DNA of 29,830 nt from positions 1 to 29,830 of IMG/VR virus record IMGVR_UViG_3300042563_001133. One strand, written 5' to 3'. The notes under the pieces are model-generated. The model was given only the letters and a program-made list of their open reading frames with translations, was not told where the DNA came from and did no database searches. This stretch comes from a virus. The translations under genes were made by a program, and so were the position numbers. This document shows, one piece after another, positions 21,709 to 29,243 of the stretch (position 1 is the stretch's first letter; each line of letters begins with the position of its first letter).

Positions 21709-22740
21709 ATGCACTCTTTTGACATTACTACTAAACGTATCGGCTTTGCTTGCAAATGGGCTGAAATCAACAAAAAAGGCGAGATTGCTAGCACCGAGGG
21801 TCTTAATACAGGTGGCACTACATTAGCATGGGCTAACCGAAATAAACGTTCACTGGTAGAAGAAAAAATAATTGACGTTGCAAAAACCAACATTCTCAAT
21901 ACACACGCACTAGTCAAAAAGGTAGCCGCTCTACCCGAACCACTGCGTATGTTGCGTATCACTAGTGACATGTTCAGCTTCTACACCCATGATGACTACA
22001 AAGACTTTTGGCATCAGCCCGACATTCAATCTAGTCTTGAACGCTGGATGGCTCCAATCGGTGAGACTGCACGACAAAACAATGTTCGTTTGTCGTTTCA
22101 CCCTGACCAATTTGTAGTTCTTGCGAGTGATCGTCCTGAGGTAGTAAATAAGAGTATTGAAGAATTTGAATACCATGCTGACATGGCTAGATTTATGGGT
22201 TACGGTAAAACCTTTCAGGATATGAAAATCAACGTTCACATTTCCGGTAGAAAAGGTCCTCAGGGTATCAGAGATGTTTATAGTAGACTTAGCCCCGAGG
22301 CAAGAAATACACTTACACTAGAGAATGAGGAATATACACATGGACTATCTGACTGCTTATCATTATCTGATCTCGTGCCTACGGTCATGGACATCCATCA
22401 CAATTGGATTCGTGAGGGAAATTATATTGCCCATAATGACGACCTTGTTAAACAAGTTATTGATAGTTGGCGCGGCGTACGTCCTACTCTCCATTACAGT
22501 GTTTCTCGGGAGGACATACTTATCGGACATGACATCAATCAATTACCCGATCAGGAAGCTTTGATCAAAGCAGGATACAGTAAACAAAAACTTCGGGCAC
22601 ATAGTGACTACTATTGGAACGAGGCTGTGAACGATTGGGCATTGACATTCTTAGACAACTTTGATATGATGTGTGAATCAAAGGCAAAAAATCTTGCCAG
22701 CTTTAAATTATACGAAAGATACAAATGTTTGAAAAAATAA
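21709..22740 (+). CDS. uvdE: UV damage endonuclease (UVDE family)
   Basis: 343 aa. FACKW near the N-terminus, LRITSDMFSFYTH (about 82-94), LSFHPDQFVVL (128-138, with metal ligand H131), INVHISG, ENEEY (glutamate ligand region) and DIHHNWI (228-234) match UvdE/UVE1, a TIM-barrel nuclease using three divalent metals. It nicks DNA 5' of UV photoproducts and starts an alternative excision repair. T4 uses a different enzyme, DenV, so this is a functional replacement. It has its own promoter, diverging from the GP88 gene. It overlaps the next gene by 16 nt. Confidence 0.92.
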   Translation: MHSFDITTKRIGFACKWAEINKKGEIASTEGLNTGGTTLAWANRNKRSLVEEKIIDVAKTNILNTHALVKKVAALPEPLRMLRITSDMFSFYTHDDYKDFWHQPDIQSSLERWMAPIGETARQNNVRLSFHPDQFVVLASDRPEVVNKSIEEFEYHADMARFMGYGKTFQDMKINVHISGRKGPQGIRDVYSRLSPEARNTLTLENEEYTHGLSDCLSLSDLVPTVMDIHHNWIREGNYIAHNDDLVKQVIDSWRGVRPTLHYSVSREDILIGHDINQLPDQEALIKAGYSKQKLRAHSDYYWNEAVNDWALTFLDNFDMMCESKAKNLASFKLYERYKCLKK

Positions 22741-23156
22741 AGAATTTATTTAAGAAACCCGAACCTGTTAAGGAACCTGTTAAGGAAAAGAAACCTCGCA
22801 AGGTTAAGGAAAAGAAAGTTGCACCTGAACTTACTGCTAAAGAAAAAGCAACGGCAGCAGGCGAGCCTTATGTTAACATCATTAAGATGGAAATAGATCC
22901 TAAGGACATTAACAGTGGCTCAGTAGAACTTGATTTCAACGATAAATTTGTATTGAATCTAATTCGTGCAGGTTATAAAATGAAAGAAACTGACACCGAC
23001 AATGATATCGTGGATCGCTGGTGGACTAATTTATGCAGAGCAACCGTTTTGGAAACCTTTGAACAGGAAATCGCTGATCCCAACAAACGGACTCCCGGAG
23101 ATGTACGCAATGTAGTCACTCGTGACTTAGGAAACGGGCGAACTGAAGTTAGCTAA
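22725..23156 (+). CDS. Conserved phage protein with basic repeat N-terminus
   Basis: 143 aa. Residues 1-40 are a Lys/Pro-rich tail with a direct repeat (EPVKEPVKEKK), then a compact domain: GEPYVNIIKMEIDPKDI, GSVELDFNDKFVLNLIRAGYK and VDRWWTNLC. This domain is familiar from T4-like aquatic phages, of unknown function. The basic tail could bind nucleic acid. It overlaps the end of the UV endonuclease gene, so it is co-expressed with it. Confidence 0.65.
   Translation: MFEKIKNLFKKPEPVKEPVKEKKPRKVKEKKVAPELTAKEKATAAGEPYVNIIKMEIDPKDINSGSVELDFNDKFVLNLIRAGYKMKETDTDNDIVDRWWTNLCRATVLETFEQEIADPNKRTPGDVRNVVTRDLGNGRTEVS
22761..22784 (+). repeat. 12-nt tandem repeat (2 copies) coding Glu-Pro-Val-Lys
   Basis: GAACCTGTTAAG occurs twice in direct succession, within the basic N-terminal tail of the gene at 22725. 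Similar, degenerate copies follow (AAG/GTT/AAG). It is a coding repeat. Confidence 0.85.
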
Positions 23157-23160
23157 AAAG

Positions 23161-23178
23161 TGTTGTAAAAATACAACA
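23161..23178 (+). terminator. Short hairpin before the ParB-like gene
   Basis: TGTTGTA-AAAA-TACAACA is a perfect 7-bp stem with a 4-nt loop, 5 nt after the preceding stop, followed by AAATT but no long U-tract. It could be a weak terminator. Its stem resembles the GTTGT/ACAAC stem in the folE leader. Confidence 0.35.
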
Positions 23179-23187
23179 AAATTAAAG

Positions 23188-23216
23188 TTGACAATAATCT
23201 AGTGCGGGTGTATAAT
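23188..23216 (+). promoter_or_regulatory. Consensus sigma70 promoter
   Basis: TTGACA (23188-23193), exactly 17 nt, TATAAT (23211-23216): a full match to the housekeeping consensus. The leader of about 28 nt holds the Shine-Dalgarno AAGGTG before ATG 23250. Confidence 0.85.
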
Positions 23217-23249
23217 AGAGACTTATCAACTTAATTCAAGGTGTTTTTC

Positions 23250-24626
23250 ATGGTCAGTAAAGTAAAAGTTCTTGACGCACAAGCAACAACAGTAGTATCT
23301 AACCTATTAAAAGGAAAAGTCAAAGTGACTACAACAAAGCCAACACGCACAACAACTGCAAAAGCTATCAAGAGTGCATTCCCATTAGTATTTAAAATTA
23401 CCAAACGTGACCCAAATGATTTCCCGATTGAGAATATTTTGGAGCGTGAAGTTGACGAGTATCGTGAAAAGTATGTAGAAGAACTATTGGCATCAATTCA
23501 AACTGAAGCAAATGATGCATACCATCGAGGAGTTGAGCGTTATCAAAAATTGGGCAAGACATTTAAAGCTGAGTTTTACCCTAAGGTTACAGAAGTTGAA
23601 ATTGGTAAGCTAAAGTCTGACGAAGATATTAACCGTGAACTTGATGTGGCCCATGCTACTGATATTTTTGTAAACTACGATGAACAGTGCTTCCAACCTG
23701 TTTATTGTATCAAGACCCCCGGCAAAGATGAATGGACTATTGTTAACGGTCAGCACACTGCAACTTCAACAGCGGCGATTGTTGAAGGTGGGTTTATGAC
23801 GATTAACGGAAAAAAGGTTCTTCCTAAGAATTGGAAGAAATTTAAGATTCTTGTTATCTATATCGAAACACATGACCGAAGCACCGCACGTGAAGCATTC
23901 GCATTGTTGAACGGCGAAATGAGTAAACGCATTGATGTGTTTGACAAGTGGAAACAACATTATTTGTCCGTACGTTTGGACAATAGTGCAAACCCAGTTT
24001 ACAAGCACACTTACAATTTGATTCAAATTTTGAAGCAATATAACTGTACACCTCTTCCAGCTGACCACGATGATATCGGTGAACCCGGAGCAATTAGTCA
24101 CTTGGCAGGTGTTGAGAGTTTGGCGCCAACTGCTGACTATAGTAAGGTGACATTTGTTTTTAGTACACGTGATAAATTTTGGAACAATTTATCAGTTGAT
24201 AATGCTGAGTTAGGGTTTTATGGTACATTGTTTGATTTTGCTCAAGTTGAAAATGTTGACATGAACAGTTCAGATTGGGATCAATTTTTAAATGACTTGC
24301 ATGCCACTGTTCAAGGTGTGTATCGTACTATGAACAAGTTGAAATCAAATGCTTCTAAGGCATTCAAGCAATATCGTTTTGAACAATTTACTGATAAAGA
24401 CGGTAAAGGTGCAGGATTTACGTTGTCATTGTACTTTGCATATCAAGCATATATTAAATTGGGTGGTAAATTTGTGATTAAGGCTCTTAAAGACTTGCAT
24501 GTTCACAAAGGTGTAGATGCATTGCAATATTTGGAAGCAAAACAAATTACACAAATCAATGCTCATGCATCAGCCAGTGATCAAATTGTAAAACGCTCGA
24601 TTCAACTTCCAAAGAAAGTTAAGTAA
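23250..24626 (+). CDS. ParB/DGQHR-like domain protein
   Basis: 458 aa from ATG 23250 (Shine-Dalgarno AAGG); the GTG at 23241 overlaps that site. The region PVYCIKTPGKDEWTIVNGQHTATS (in part, about 151-174) with NGQH at 166-169 recalls the DGQHR/ParB-Srx family, where the motif carries the nucleotide-binding or nuclease site. AREAFALLNGEMSKRIDVFDKWK fits the following helix of DGQHR proteins (F-x2-LN). The N-terminus is basic and Thr-rich. ParB-like phage proteins can act as DNA-binding CTPases or nucleases. The function here is unknown; expression from a consensus promoter suggests early timing. Confidence 0.55.
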   Translation: MVSKVKVLDAQATTVVSNLLKGKVKVTTTKPTRTTTAKAIKSAFPLVFKITKRDPNDFPIENILEREVDEYREKYVEELLASIQTEANDAYHRGVERYQKLGKTFKAEFYPKVTEVEIGKLKSDEDINRELDVAHATDIFVNYDEQCFQPVYCIKTPGKDEWTIVNGQHTATSTAAIVEGGFMTINGKKVLPKNWKKFKILVIYIETHDRSTAREAFALLNGEMSKRIDVFDKWKQHYLSVRLDNSANPVYKHTYNLIQILKQYNCTPLPADHDDIGEPGAISHLAGVESLAPTADYSKVTFVFSTRDKFWNNLSVDNAELGFYGTLFDFAQVENVDMNSSDWDQFLNDLHATVQGVYRTMNKLKSNASKAFKQYRFEQFTDKDGKGAGFTLSLYFAYQAYIKLGGKFVIKALKDLHVHKGVDALQYLEAKQITQINAHASASDQIVKRSIQLPKKVK

Positions 24627-24628
24627 TT

Positions 24629-25057
24629 ATGCACGATTGGATCTTCTTTTACATTATGGTAATGAGTCATAATAATAAGGTAGGATTTGGAATTACAAAA
24701 AATCCCGAGAGAGTGGACGACTATACCGCCCACTGTCTTGAGGATCAATGCTTTATGTTTTTGTTTTATGGTCCTGAGGAAGAGATTGAAGATATCGAGG
24801 ACGCATTTAAACAAAAACATCGTAAGATCCTTATCAAAAAATTAAAACGTAAAAAGTGGAGACTTGAAGGCATCGACCCAAAAGAATCATCAATGACTGC
24901 CGGTGATGTTAAGAATTGGGTAGAAAAATTTATCGTAGATAATAAATTCAAAACTCAAAGAATACAAGATAACTGGTTGCCATACAGTGGTGACAAACGA
25001 GTGTCCAGAAAAAATATCACTATCAGTCCTGAACTTTACTTAGAGACAATCAACTAA
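24629..25057 (+). CDS. Possible GIY-YIG/T5orf172-like protein
   Basis: 142 aa, starting 2 nt after the ParB-like gene; ATG 24656 is an alternative start. WIFFYIMVMSHNNKVGFGITKNPERVDDY (in part, 4-33) resembles the GIY-YIG order: a Y-I-x pair, a glycine strand K-x-G-x-GIT, and an Arg near the end. The rest is highly charged with KKWRLEGIDP. The canonical catalytic Glu is not obvious. The match is weak and the gene may be an inactive or divergent member. Confidence 0.4.
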   Translation: MHDWIFFYIMVMSHNNKVGFGITKNPERVDDYTAHCLEDQCFMFLFYGPEEEIEDIEDAFKQKHRKILIKKLKRKKWRLEGIDPKESSMTAGDVKNWVEKFIVDNKFKTQRIQDNWLPYSGDKRVSRKNITISPELYLETIN

Positions 25058-25058
25058 C

Positions 25059-25087
25059 TTGACAAAAACTAAATAGTAGTATATAAT
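25059..25087 (+). promoter_or_regulatory. Consensus sigma70 promoter for the 5'-3' exonuclease
   Basis: TTGACA (25059-25064), 17 nt, TATAAT (25082-25087), in the 63-nt gap before ATG 25121. The leader has no Shine-Dalgarno sequence but is A/C-rich, which may favour ribosomal protein S1. Confidence 0.85.
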
Positions 25088-25120
25088 AGATACATATCAA
25101 CACATACCTACTTTCAAAAA

Positions 25121-26128
25121 ATGAACTATGCTCTCATCGATACTGCCAACACTTTCTTTCGTGCCCGTCACGTTGCATCACGCAATAGTGATCCGGAAGA
25201 AAAAGCGGCTTTCGCACTTCATCTTACCCTCGCATCAGTCAATCAAGTGGTTCGTAATCATAAAATTGATCATGTAGTGTTTATGTTAGAGGGTCGTAGC
25301 TTCCGTAAGGACTTGTATGAACCCTACAAAAAGAATAGAATTGTTGATAGTCTTTCTCAGACTCAGGATGAGGTAGATGAAAATGCCATGTTCTGGTCTA
25401 CTTACGAAACTTTCACAACTTTTCTTAAGGAAAAAACTAACTGTAGCGTATTACGTCATGAACAGGCCGAGGCTGATGACTTGATTGCACGATTCATTCA
25501 CTTACATCCTGATGATACACATTATATTATTTCTACTGATTCCGATTATGTTCAGCTTATTAATCAGAACGTGCTACAATACAATGGTGTCACAAATGAA
25601 CTTATTACCCTCAATGGATATTTCAAAGATTCAGGTAAGCCAGTAATTGACAAGAAAACTAAAGAACCCAAACTTCTCGAAGACACCCCCGAATATCTGC
25701 TATTCAAGAAGATCATTCGGGGTGATGCGGGCGACAACGTATTCACTGCGTACCCCCGAGCACCCGAAAAAGGTTCTAAGAATCGTGTAGGCATTCGTGA
25801 AGCATTTGATGATCGTGACAAGCAAGGCTTTAAATGGAACAACTTCATGTTGCAAAAGTGGATCGACCACAATGGTGTCGAGGTGTGTGTACGTGACGCA
25901 TACAATCGCAACCGTATGCTTATTGATCTTACTGCTCAACCCGAGGACATGAAACAAAAGTTCGACCAACGTATTCGAGAATCTGTCAGAGTAACTACTA
26001 CTCCGCAAGTGGGAGTACATTTCATGCGCTTTTGTGGGAAGCATAATCTTGAAAAAATCTCACAAAATGTTGAGGCTTTCAGTAAGTGGCTTAACACACC
26101 ATATACAGGACAACTTAATGAACACTAA
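25121..26128 (+). CDS. rnh: 5'-3' exonuclease / RNase H (FEN family, T4 rnh type)
   Basis: 335 aa (T4 RNase H is 305). ALIDTANTFFRAR places the first metal-binding Asp at D7. AEADDL (116-121), STDSDYVQL (138-146) and RGDAGDNV (200-207) provide the acidic clusters of the FEN/PIN-like active site. The enzyme removes RNA primers and adjacent DNA from Okazaki fragments. This family is found in T4-type replication modules, in line with the polymerase and clamp upstream. The C-terminal helix-hairpin-helix region is less clear. It starts the block of small genes that follows and overlaps the next gene by 11 nt. Confidence 0.9.
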   Translation: MNYALIDTANTFFRARHVASRNSDPEEKAAFALHLTLASVNQVVRNHKIDHVVFMLEGRSFRKDLYEPYKKNRIVDSLSQTQDEVDENAMFWSTYETFTTFLKEKTNCSVLRHEQAEADDLIARFIHLHPDDTHYIISTDSDYVQLINQNVLQYNGVTNELITLNGYFKDSGKPVIDKKTKEPKLLEDTPEYLLFKKIIRGDAGDNVFTAYPRAPEKGSKNRVGIREAFDDRDKQGFKWNNFMLQKWIDHNGVEVCVRDAYNRNRMLIDLTAQPEDMKQKFDQRIRESVRVTTTPQVGVHFMRFCGKHNLEKISQNVEAFSKWLNTPYTGQLNEH

Positions 26129-26351
26129 TTTCACTGCAATGGAAAATCGTTTCAAAGAAATTCAACGGGACGATGAACACTTTTACATGACTGATGGTAT
26201 CAAAATAGTACCACGTGCAGGTTTAGAAATTTCAAACCAATGTCCATATGAGTACAAGTTGATTTTAGCCAATTGTATTGACAGAGGCTGGGTAAAACCA
26301 GTAGCATACGTAAAAATCAAAGAATTGATTTGGGAAGTATTAGAGCAATGA
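26118..26351 (+). CDS. Small conserved phage protein, unknown
   Basis: 77 aa from ATG 26118, overlapping the exonuclease end by 11 nt (ATG 26139 is an alternative). Core KIVPRAGLEISNQCPYEYKLIL and RGWVKPVAYVKIKEL form a family I know only as widespread in T4-like aquatic phages. No function is known. Confidence 0.7.
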   Translation: MNTNFTAMENRFKEIQRDDEHFYMTDGIKIVPRAGLEISNQCPYEYKLILANCIDRGWVKPVAYVKIKELIWEVLEQ

Positions 26352-26803
26352 AAAAGATTTATTACATTAAAGAAGGACACAAATATGTTCCAGTTGCAGA
26401 ATATGATAACGAACTTATGGATAGCTTTTCAAAGGGCACTCATTTGGTTATGGTTTATCCCGGAGGCACTAGTCGTAGGTTCAATATCGATCCTAACTAT
26501 GCGGCTATGATTGCCGCAGGGCGTGTTGCCGAAGATGCGATATGCAAAGCTATCAGTAAAGCAAGCGAACTACGGCCCCAACGAACACTTATCACTCCTG
26601 GGCAAAAGAAAGCATGGGAGAAGTTAGCTAAAGAATTAGGTAATGAACTTGCTACACTAAATGGATTGTCTATTCGTGATTGTGCAGAGGCAGGCGTAAA
26701 TGCTATGATGGAAGAGGCAACCAATTTGATGGAAAATCCCGCTGTCAAAAAGGCATACGAACATTTCTTGTTAGTATGTGAGTTGACTAAAGAAAATAAA
26801 TGA
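26348..26803 (+). CDS. Conserved phage protein, unknown (YYIKEGHKYVPVAEYD type)
   Basis: 151 aa from the ATGA overlap at 26348. MKKIYYIKEGHKYVPVAEYD opens a beta-rich N-terminus; HLVMVYPGGTSRRFNIDPNYAAMIAAGR follows (in part), then a long helical C-terminal half. Recognised as a conserved phage family without known function. The PGGTSRR loop and helix suggest a nucleic-acid or phosphate-binding site, but this is speculation. Confidence 0.7.
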   Translation: MKKIYYIKEGHKYVPVAEYDNELMDSFSKGTHLVMVYPGGTSRRFNIDPNYAAMIAAGRVAEDAICKAISKASELRPQRTLITPGQKKAWEKLAKELGNELATLNGLSIRDCAEAGVNAMMEEATNLMENPAVKKAYEHFLLVCELTKENK

Positions 26804-27003
26804 AAACAAGGGAAGAGATAATAACGTCAATGTGTTACACGTATCGGCATGACTATGGGTTAAACCGCAGTGATGACGATGCACCATGGGTGGCAGGCAT
26901 GACAGAATTTGAACGAAAAGGATTGTGGCAAACAATGGCTCATATATTTGATAACAATATTGCACCACACATGAATCCTAAAAAGAAGAAAGGTAAAAAA
27001 TGA
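26800..27003 (+). CDS. Small conserved phage protein with basic tail
   Basis: 67 aa, ATGA overlap. MKTREEIITSMCYTYRHDYG and GLWQTMAHIFDNNIAPHM mark a small helical phage family of unknown function. It ends in a run of Lys (NPKKKKGKK), which may bind nucleic acid or keep the protein soluble. Confidence 0.65.
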   Translation: MKTREEIITSMCYTYRHDYGLNRSDDDAPWVAGMTEFERKGLWQTMAHIFDNNIAPHMNPKKKKGKK

Positions 27004-27302
27004 TTGATTTTAGACTTAGTATTAAGAACCCATTCAAGCATTCTGAGTGGCGTAATCTTTATCAAGGTGAATGGATGATTACAAAGAATAAAGTTTTTGA
27101 GATTGGATTCTTTAATTACAGATATCGCCTATTTGAATTTCACGTTGATTTAAATTGGTTTGGAAGTGATCACGCTGGTCCTGAATTCAACCTTAATATA
27201 CTTGGATACGAAATGCGTCTTGCATTACGTGACACTAGACATTGGAATCATGAAGAAAACAAATGGCATATATATGAGAATGGAACACACACAAATGAAT
27301 GA
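27000..27302 (+). CDS. Conserved phage protein, beta-rich, unknown
   Basis: 100 aa, ATGA overlap. Pattern KNPFKHSEWRNLYQGEW then strands with FEIGFFNYRYRLFEFHVDL, a DHAGPEFNLNILGYEM segment and DTRHWN near the end. The HAG and DTRHWN signatures recur in many T4-like aquatic phages; function unknown. An 8-nt overlap (ATGAATGA) joins it to the next gene. Confidence 0.7.
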   Translation: MIDFRLSIKNPFKHSEWRNLYQGEWMITKNKVFEIGFFNYRYRLFEFHVDLNWFGSDHAGPEFNLNILGYEMRLALRDTRHWNHEENKWHIYENGTHTNE

Positions 27303-27753
27303 TTTAATTGCAAAACCTATTATCAAAGACCAGTTTTGGATAGTGACAGATGGTCAACAAAAAGTCGGTAACGTAATTGCTGAGGGGTCTGGATTTAATT
27401 TAAAGATCAACGGTGTTAGTAAGCATTTTCAAAACACCAATGAACTAAAACGTAGTACTAGAATTCAATTTCAACCATTGAAAACAAATAGAACTAAAAC
27501 AGAACTGCCTTTTGCAAATTATCCAACTAGCGGTAAAGTATATAACTCTATGCTAGATATTAAACGTAGGTTGCATTTGTATACCAAAACTGTTAAAAGC
27601 AAGTGTTACTATGCATCTGGTTGGTTCGCTATCAATCAAAATGGCACTTTTGAAACAATATTATGTCCAAAATATATCTTTGTTCAGCGATATACGTATT
27701 ACGGTCCTTTTAAAACTGAAAACGAAGCAGAAAACATGATAAATAGTCTATGA
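27295..27753 (+). CDS. Conserved phage protein, unknown
   Basis: 152 aa from ATG 27295. N-terminal MNDLIAKPIIKDQFWIVTDG is a beta-rich domain often found in T4-like aquatic phages; the C-terminal part contains FANYPTSGKVYNSMLDIKRR and CYYASGWFAI. It may bind nucleic acid, given the basic and aromatic composition; function unknown. It overlaps both neighbours. Confidence 0.65.
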   Translation: MNDLIAKPIIKDQFWIVTDGQQKVGNVIAEGSGFNLKINGVSKHFQNTNELKRSTRIQFQPLKTNRTKTELPFANYPTSGKVYNSMLDIKRRLHLYTKTVKSKCYYASGWFAINQNGTFETILCPKYIFVQRYTYYGPFKTENEAENMINSL

Positions 27754-27956
27754 TAAACATCAAAAGGTTTATAGATAGGGTTTCTATGATAGAAAGTAAA
27801 CAAGGTAAAGACTTTGTTATGCCAATAATTGAAGCACGTGGACTACGTGATGAATTGGCTAAAATCCTTGTAGACCAATACCAGATGAACAGCGAGAAAA
27901 AACCTGATGAAGAACCTATCATTAAGGTAGAAATTAAAGGCGGAAGTTTTAAATGA
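27750..27956 (+). CDS. Small helical phage protein, unknown
   Basis: 68 aa, ATGA overlaps at both ends. FIDRVSMIESKQGKDFVMPI followed by EARGLRDELAKIL makes two helices; the tail is Lys/Glu-rich. A recurring small family in aquatic T4-like phages without known function. Confidence 0.65.
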   Translation: MINIKRFIDRVSMIESKQGKDFVMPIIEARGLRDELAKILVDQYQMNSEKKPDEEPIIKVEIKGGSFK

Positions 27957-28258
27957 GTAGATCACAACCCAAAGTCTTACTAGAACTAGTAGACAAGAAA
28001 ACATATAAATGCGACCAAGTAGTCGAGGCTGCTGGCATTTGGGCTGTGTTTTACGACGGACAATCTATTAACCTAAAGTCACAGCATTACCTAGATAATT
28101 TAGCTACGCCAAAGTACAAAAAAACAAGTTTTAGTAATCCGGGACATGCACGTAATTTATGTCGTAAATTAAACTCACAATTTAAAACTGATAAGTTTAC
28201 CGTAGTGTTTATGAACTCGGGTAGTGTGGTGTACCCCGATGACCAACAAGTCAACTAA
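27953..28258 (+). CDS. Conserved phage protein with YKKTSFSNPGHA motif
   Basis: 101 aa, ATGA overlap. CDQVVEAAGIWAVFYDGQSI forms a beta hairpin region and TPKYKKTSFSNPGHARNLCR is the conserved core; DKFTVVFM follows. Common in T4-like aquatic phages, function unknown. Its stop is 20 nt beyond the next start. Confidence 0.7.
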   Translation: MSRSQPKVLLELVDKKTYKCDQVVEAAGIWAVFYDGQSINLKSQHYLDNLATPKYKKTSFSNPGHARNLCRKLNSQFKTDKFTVVFMNSGSVVYPDDQQVN

Positions 28259-28640
28259 GCAGAAAATAACTGAAGCTGTATTATCTGAGATTCCAAAATC
28301 ACATAGAATATACCACGAGCTACCAATTGAAGATGTAGTTTTCAAATGGTGGCAAACTGGCAGACAAGAAGGCCTGCGTTTGACCGAAGCAGGCTTAACT
28401 GCCTTTCAATTAGCAGAAATAGAATTCTATGACTATGAGTTTAAGCAAGATGGGCAAAGCTATCACAACTTTGTGATGGAACTAAACAAGAAAATAAAAT
28501 GCCCATACTACATAGGCGTGAATCAAAAAGAAAAGACCAAATCGTTCTATATAAGAATCTTTGATAGTAAAACAGCAATGATGCTAGGTCTATATGGAAA
28601 CTTACAAGATTATCTAGCATCAGTAAAAATAAAAAGATAA
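28239..28640 (+). CDS. Conserved phage protein with KWWxTGRxxGLRLT motif
   Basis: 133 aa from ATG 28239; a GTG at 28224 in the same frame is less likely. VVFKWWQTGRQEGLRLTEAG is the diagnostic block, followed by an alpha-helical AFQLAEIEFYDYEF and a basic C-terminus. Seen in many T4-like aquatic phages, function unknown. Last gene of the plus-strand block; its stop sits next to the minus-strand gene's stop. Confidence 0.7.
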   Translation: MTNKSTKQKITEAVLSEIPKSHRIYHELPIEDVVFKWWQTGRQEGLRLTEAGLTAFQLAEIEFYDYEFKQDGQSYHNFVMELNKKIKCPYYIGVNQKEKTKSFYIRIFDSKTAMMLGLYGNLQDYLASVKIKR

Positions 28641-28641
28641 C

Positions 28642-29133
28642 TTAATACCAGTGACCTTCATTACGCATTCGTTTTATGAAAGTCAAGTAAGTGCTACACA
28701 CCCCATAACATCTTAGTTTTACTGTACTGAACATACCTCTATCTTGAATCTCGGGTAAAAATATCACACTGTTATTATTAATAGGAACAGTTCCTGGTGT
28801 GATTAGTTTACCGTTGCTTGCAGTAGCATATGGTGGAGGTGGAGTAGATGCCCCAAAGATAAAATAGTTAGGATACAGATTAATTGATTGTGTTGTAAAC
28901 CAGTTATATGTAGCTTGATCCTGACAATTAATCCAAAATCTATTACCTTGCAAGTAGGCGTCACTGACTTCTATCAGATCATTTGCAGTTCCTACATGTA
29001 GTTTGTTGTTGACTCTCCACACATCTACCATACAAGAAAACCCATTATTAAACGCCGTTCCAATTTGATTGGGAGTGTTGGCTTTTTCGTAGTTTTGCCC
29101 GTCGTAGATTCCTTGATAAGATATGTATAACAT
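28642..29133 (-). CDS. GDPD/PI-PLC-like domain protein, probably inactive
   Basis: 163 aa. LYISYQGIYDG, NTPNQIGTAFNNGFSCMVDVWRVNNKLHVG (in part), FWINCQDQATYNWF and YFIFGAS align in order with a small glycerophosphodiester phosphodiesterase-like family common in aquatic phages (SHRG, ENTP, EVDVW, GHD, HCKN). Catalytic positions differ: SHRG is SYQG and GHD is GTA, so hydrolysis is doubtful. It might have become a binding or structural protein. Encoded against the neighbours, with a late-promoter-like AATAAATA just before its start. No Shine-Dalgarno. Confidence 0.5.
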   Translation of the reverse strand: MLYISYQGIYDGQNYEKANTPNQIGTAFNNGFSCMVDVWRVNNKLHVGTANDLIEVSDAYLQGNRFWINCQDQATYNWFTTQSINLYPNYFIFGASTPPPPYATASNGKLITPGTVPINNNSVIFLPEIQDRGMFSTVKLRCYGVCSTYLTFIKRMRNEGHWY

Positions 29134-29137
29134 GTAG

Positions 29138-29145
29138 TATTTATT
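29138..29145 (-). promoter_or_regulatory. Late-promoter-like AATAAATA before the GDPD-like gene
   Basis: On the minus strand AATAAATACT lies 2-4 nt from the ATG, matching the T4 late consensus TATAAATA at 7 of 8 positions. A TTGACG (29162-29167, minus) is 16-17 nt upstream. If used, the mRNA would be leaderless. Confidence 0.35.
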
Positions 29146-29197
29146 AAAATGGGAAAGAACTCGTCAACGAAACAACAGGCTACCGCGTTATATATAT

Positions 29198-29215
29198 GTA
29201 GACACAAAAATCTAC
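29198..29215 (+). promoter_or_regulatory. Leader hairpin before the secreted Ala/Lys/Pro protein
   Basis: GTAGA and TCTAC form a 5-bp stem with an 8-nt A-rich loop, 28 nt before the ATG. The rest of the 110-nt gap shows only AT-rich sequence (ATATATAT) with no clear -35. Confidence 0.3.
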
Positions 29216-29243
29216 GATTTCATAAACTTAAAGGAAACCTAAC

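Noticed and set aside
21636-21971. N-terminal extension of the GP88-domain gene
   Set aside because: The open frame runs through the divergent intergenic region and antisense to uvdE; MRIQHLLEG is the natural start.
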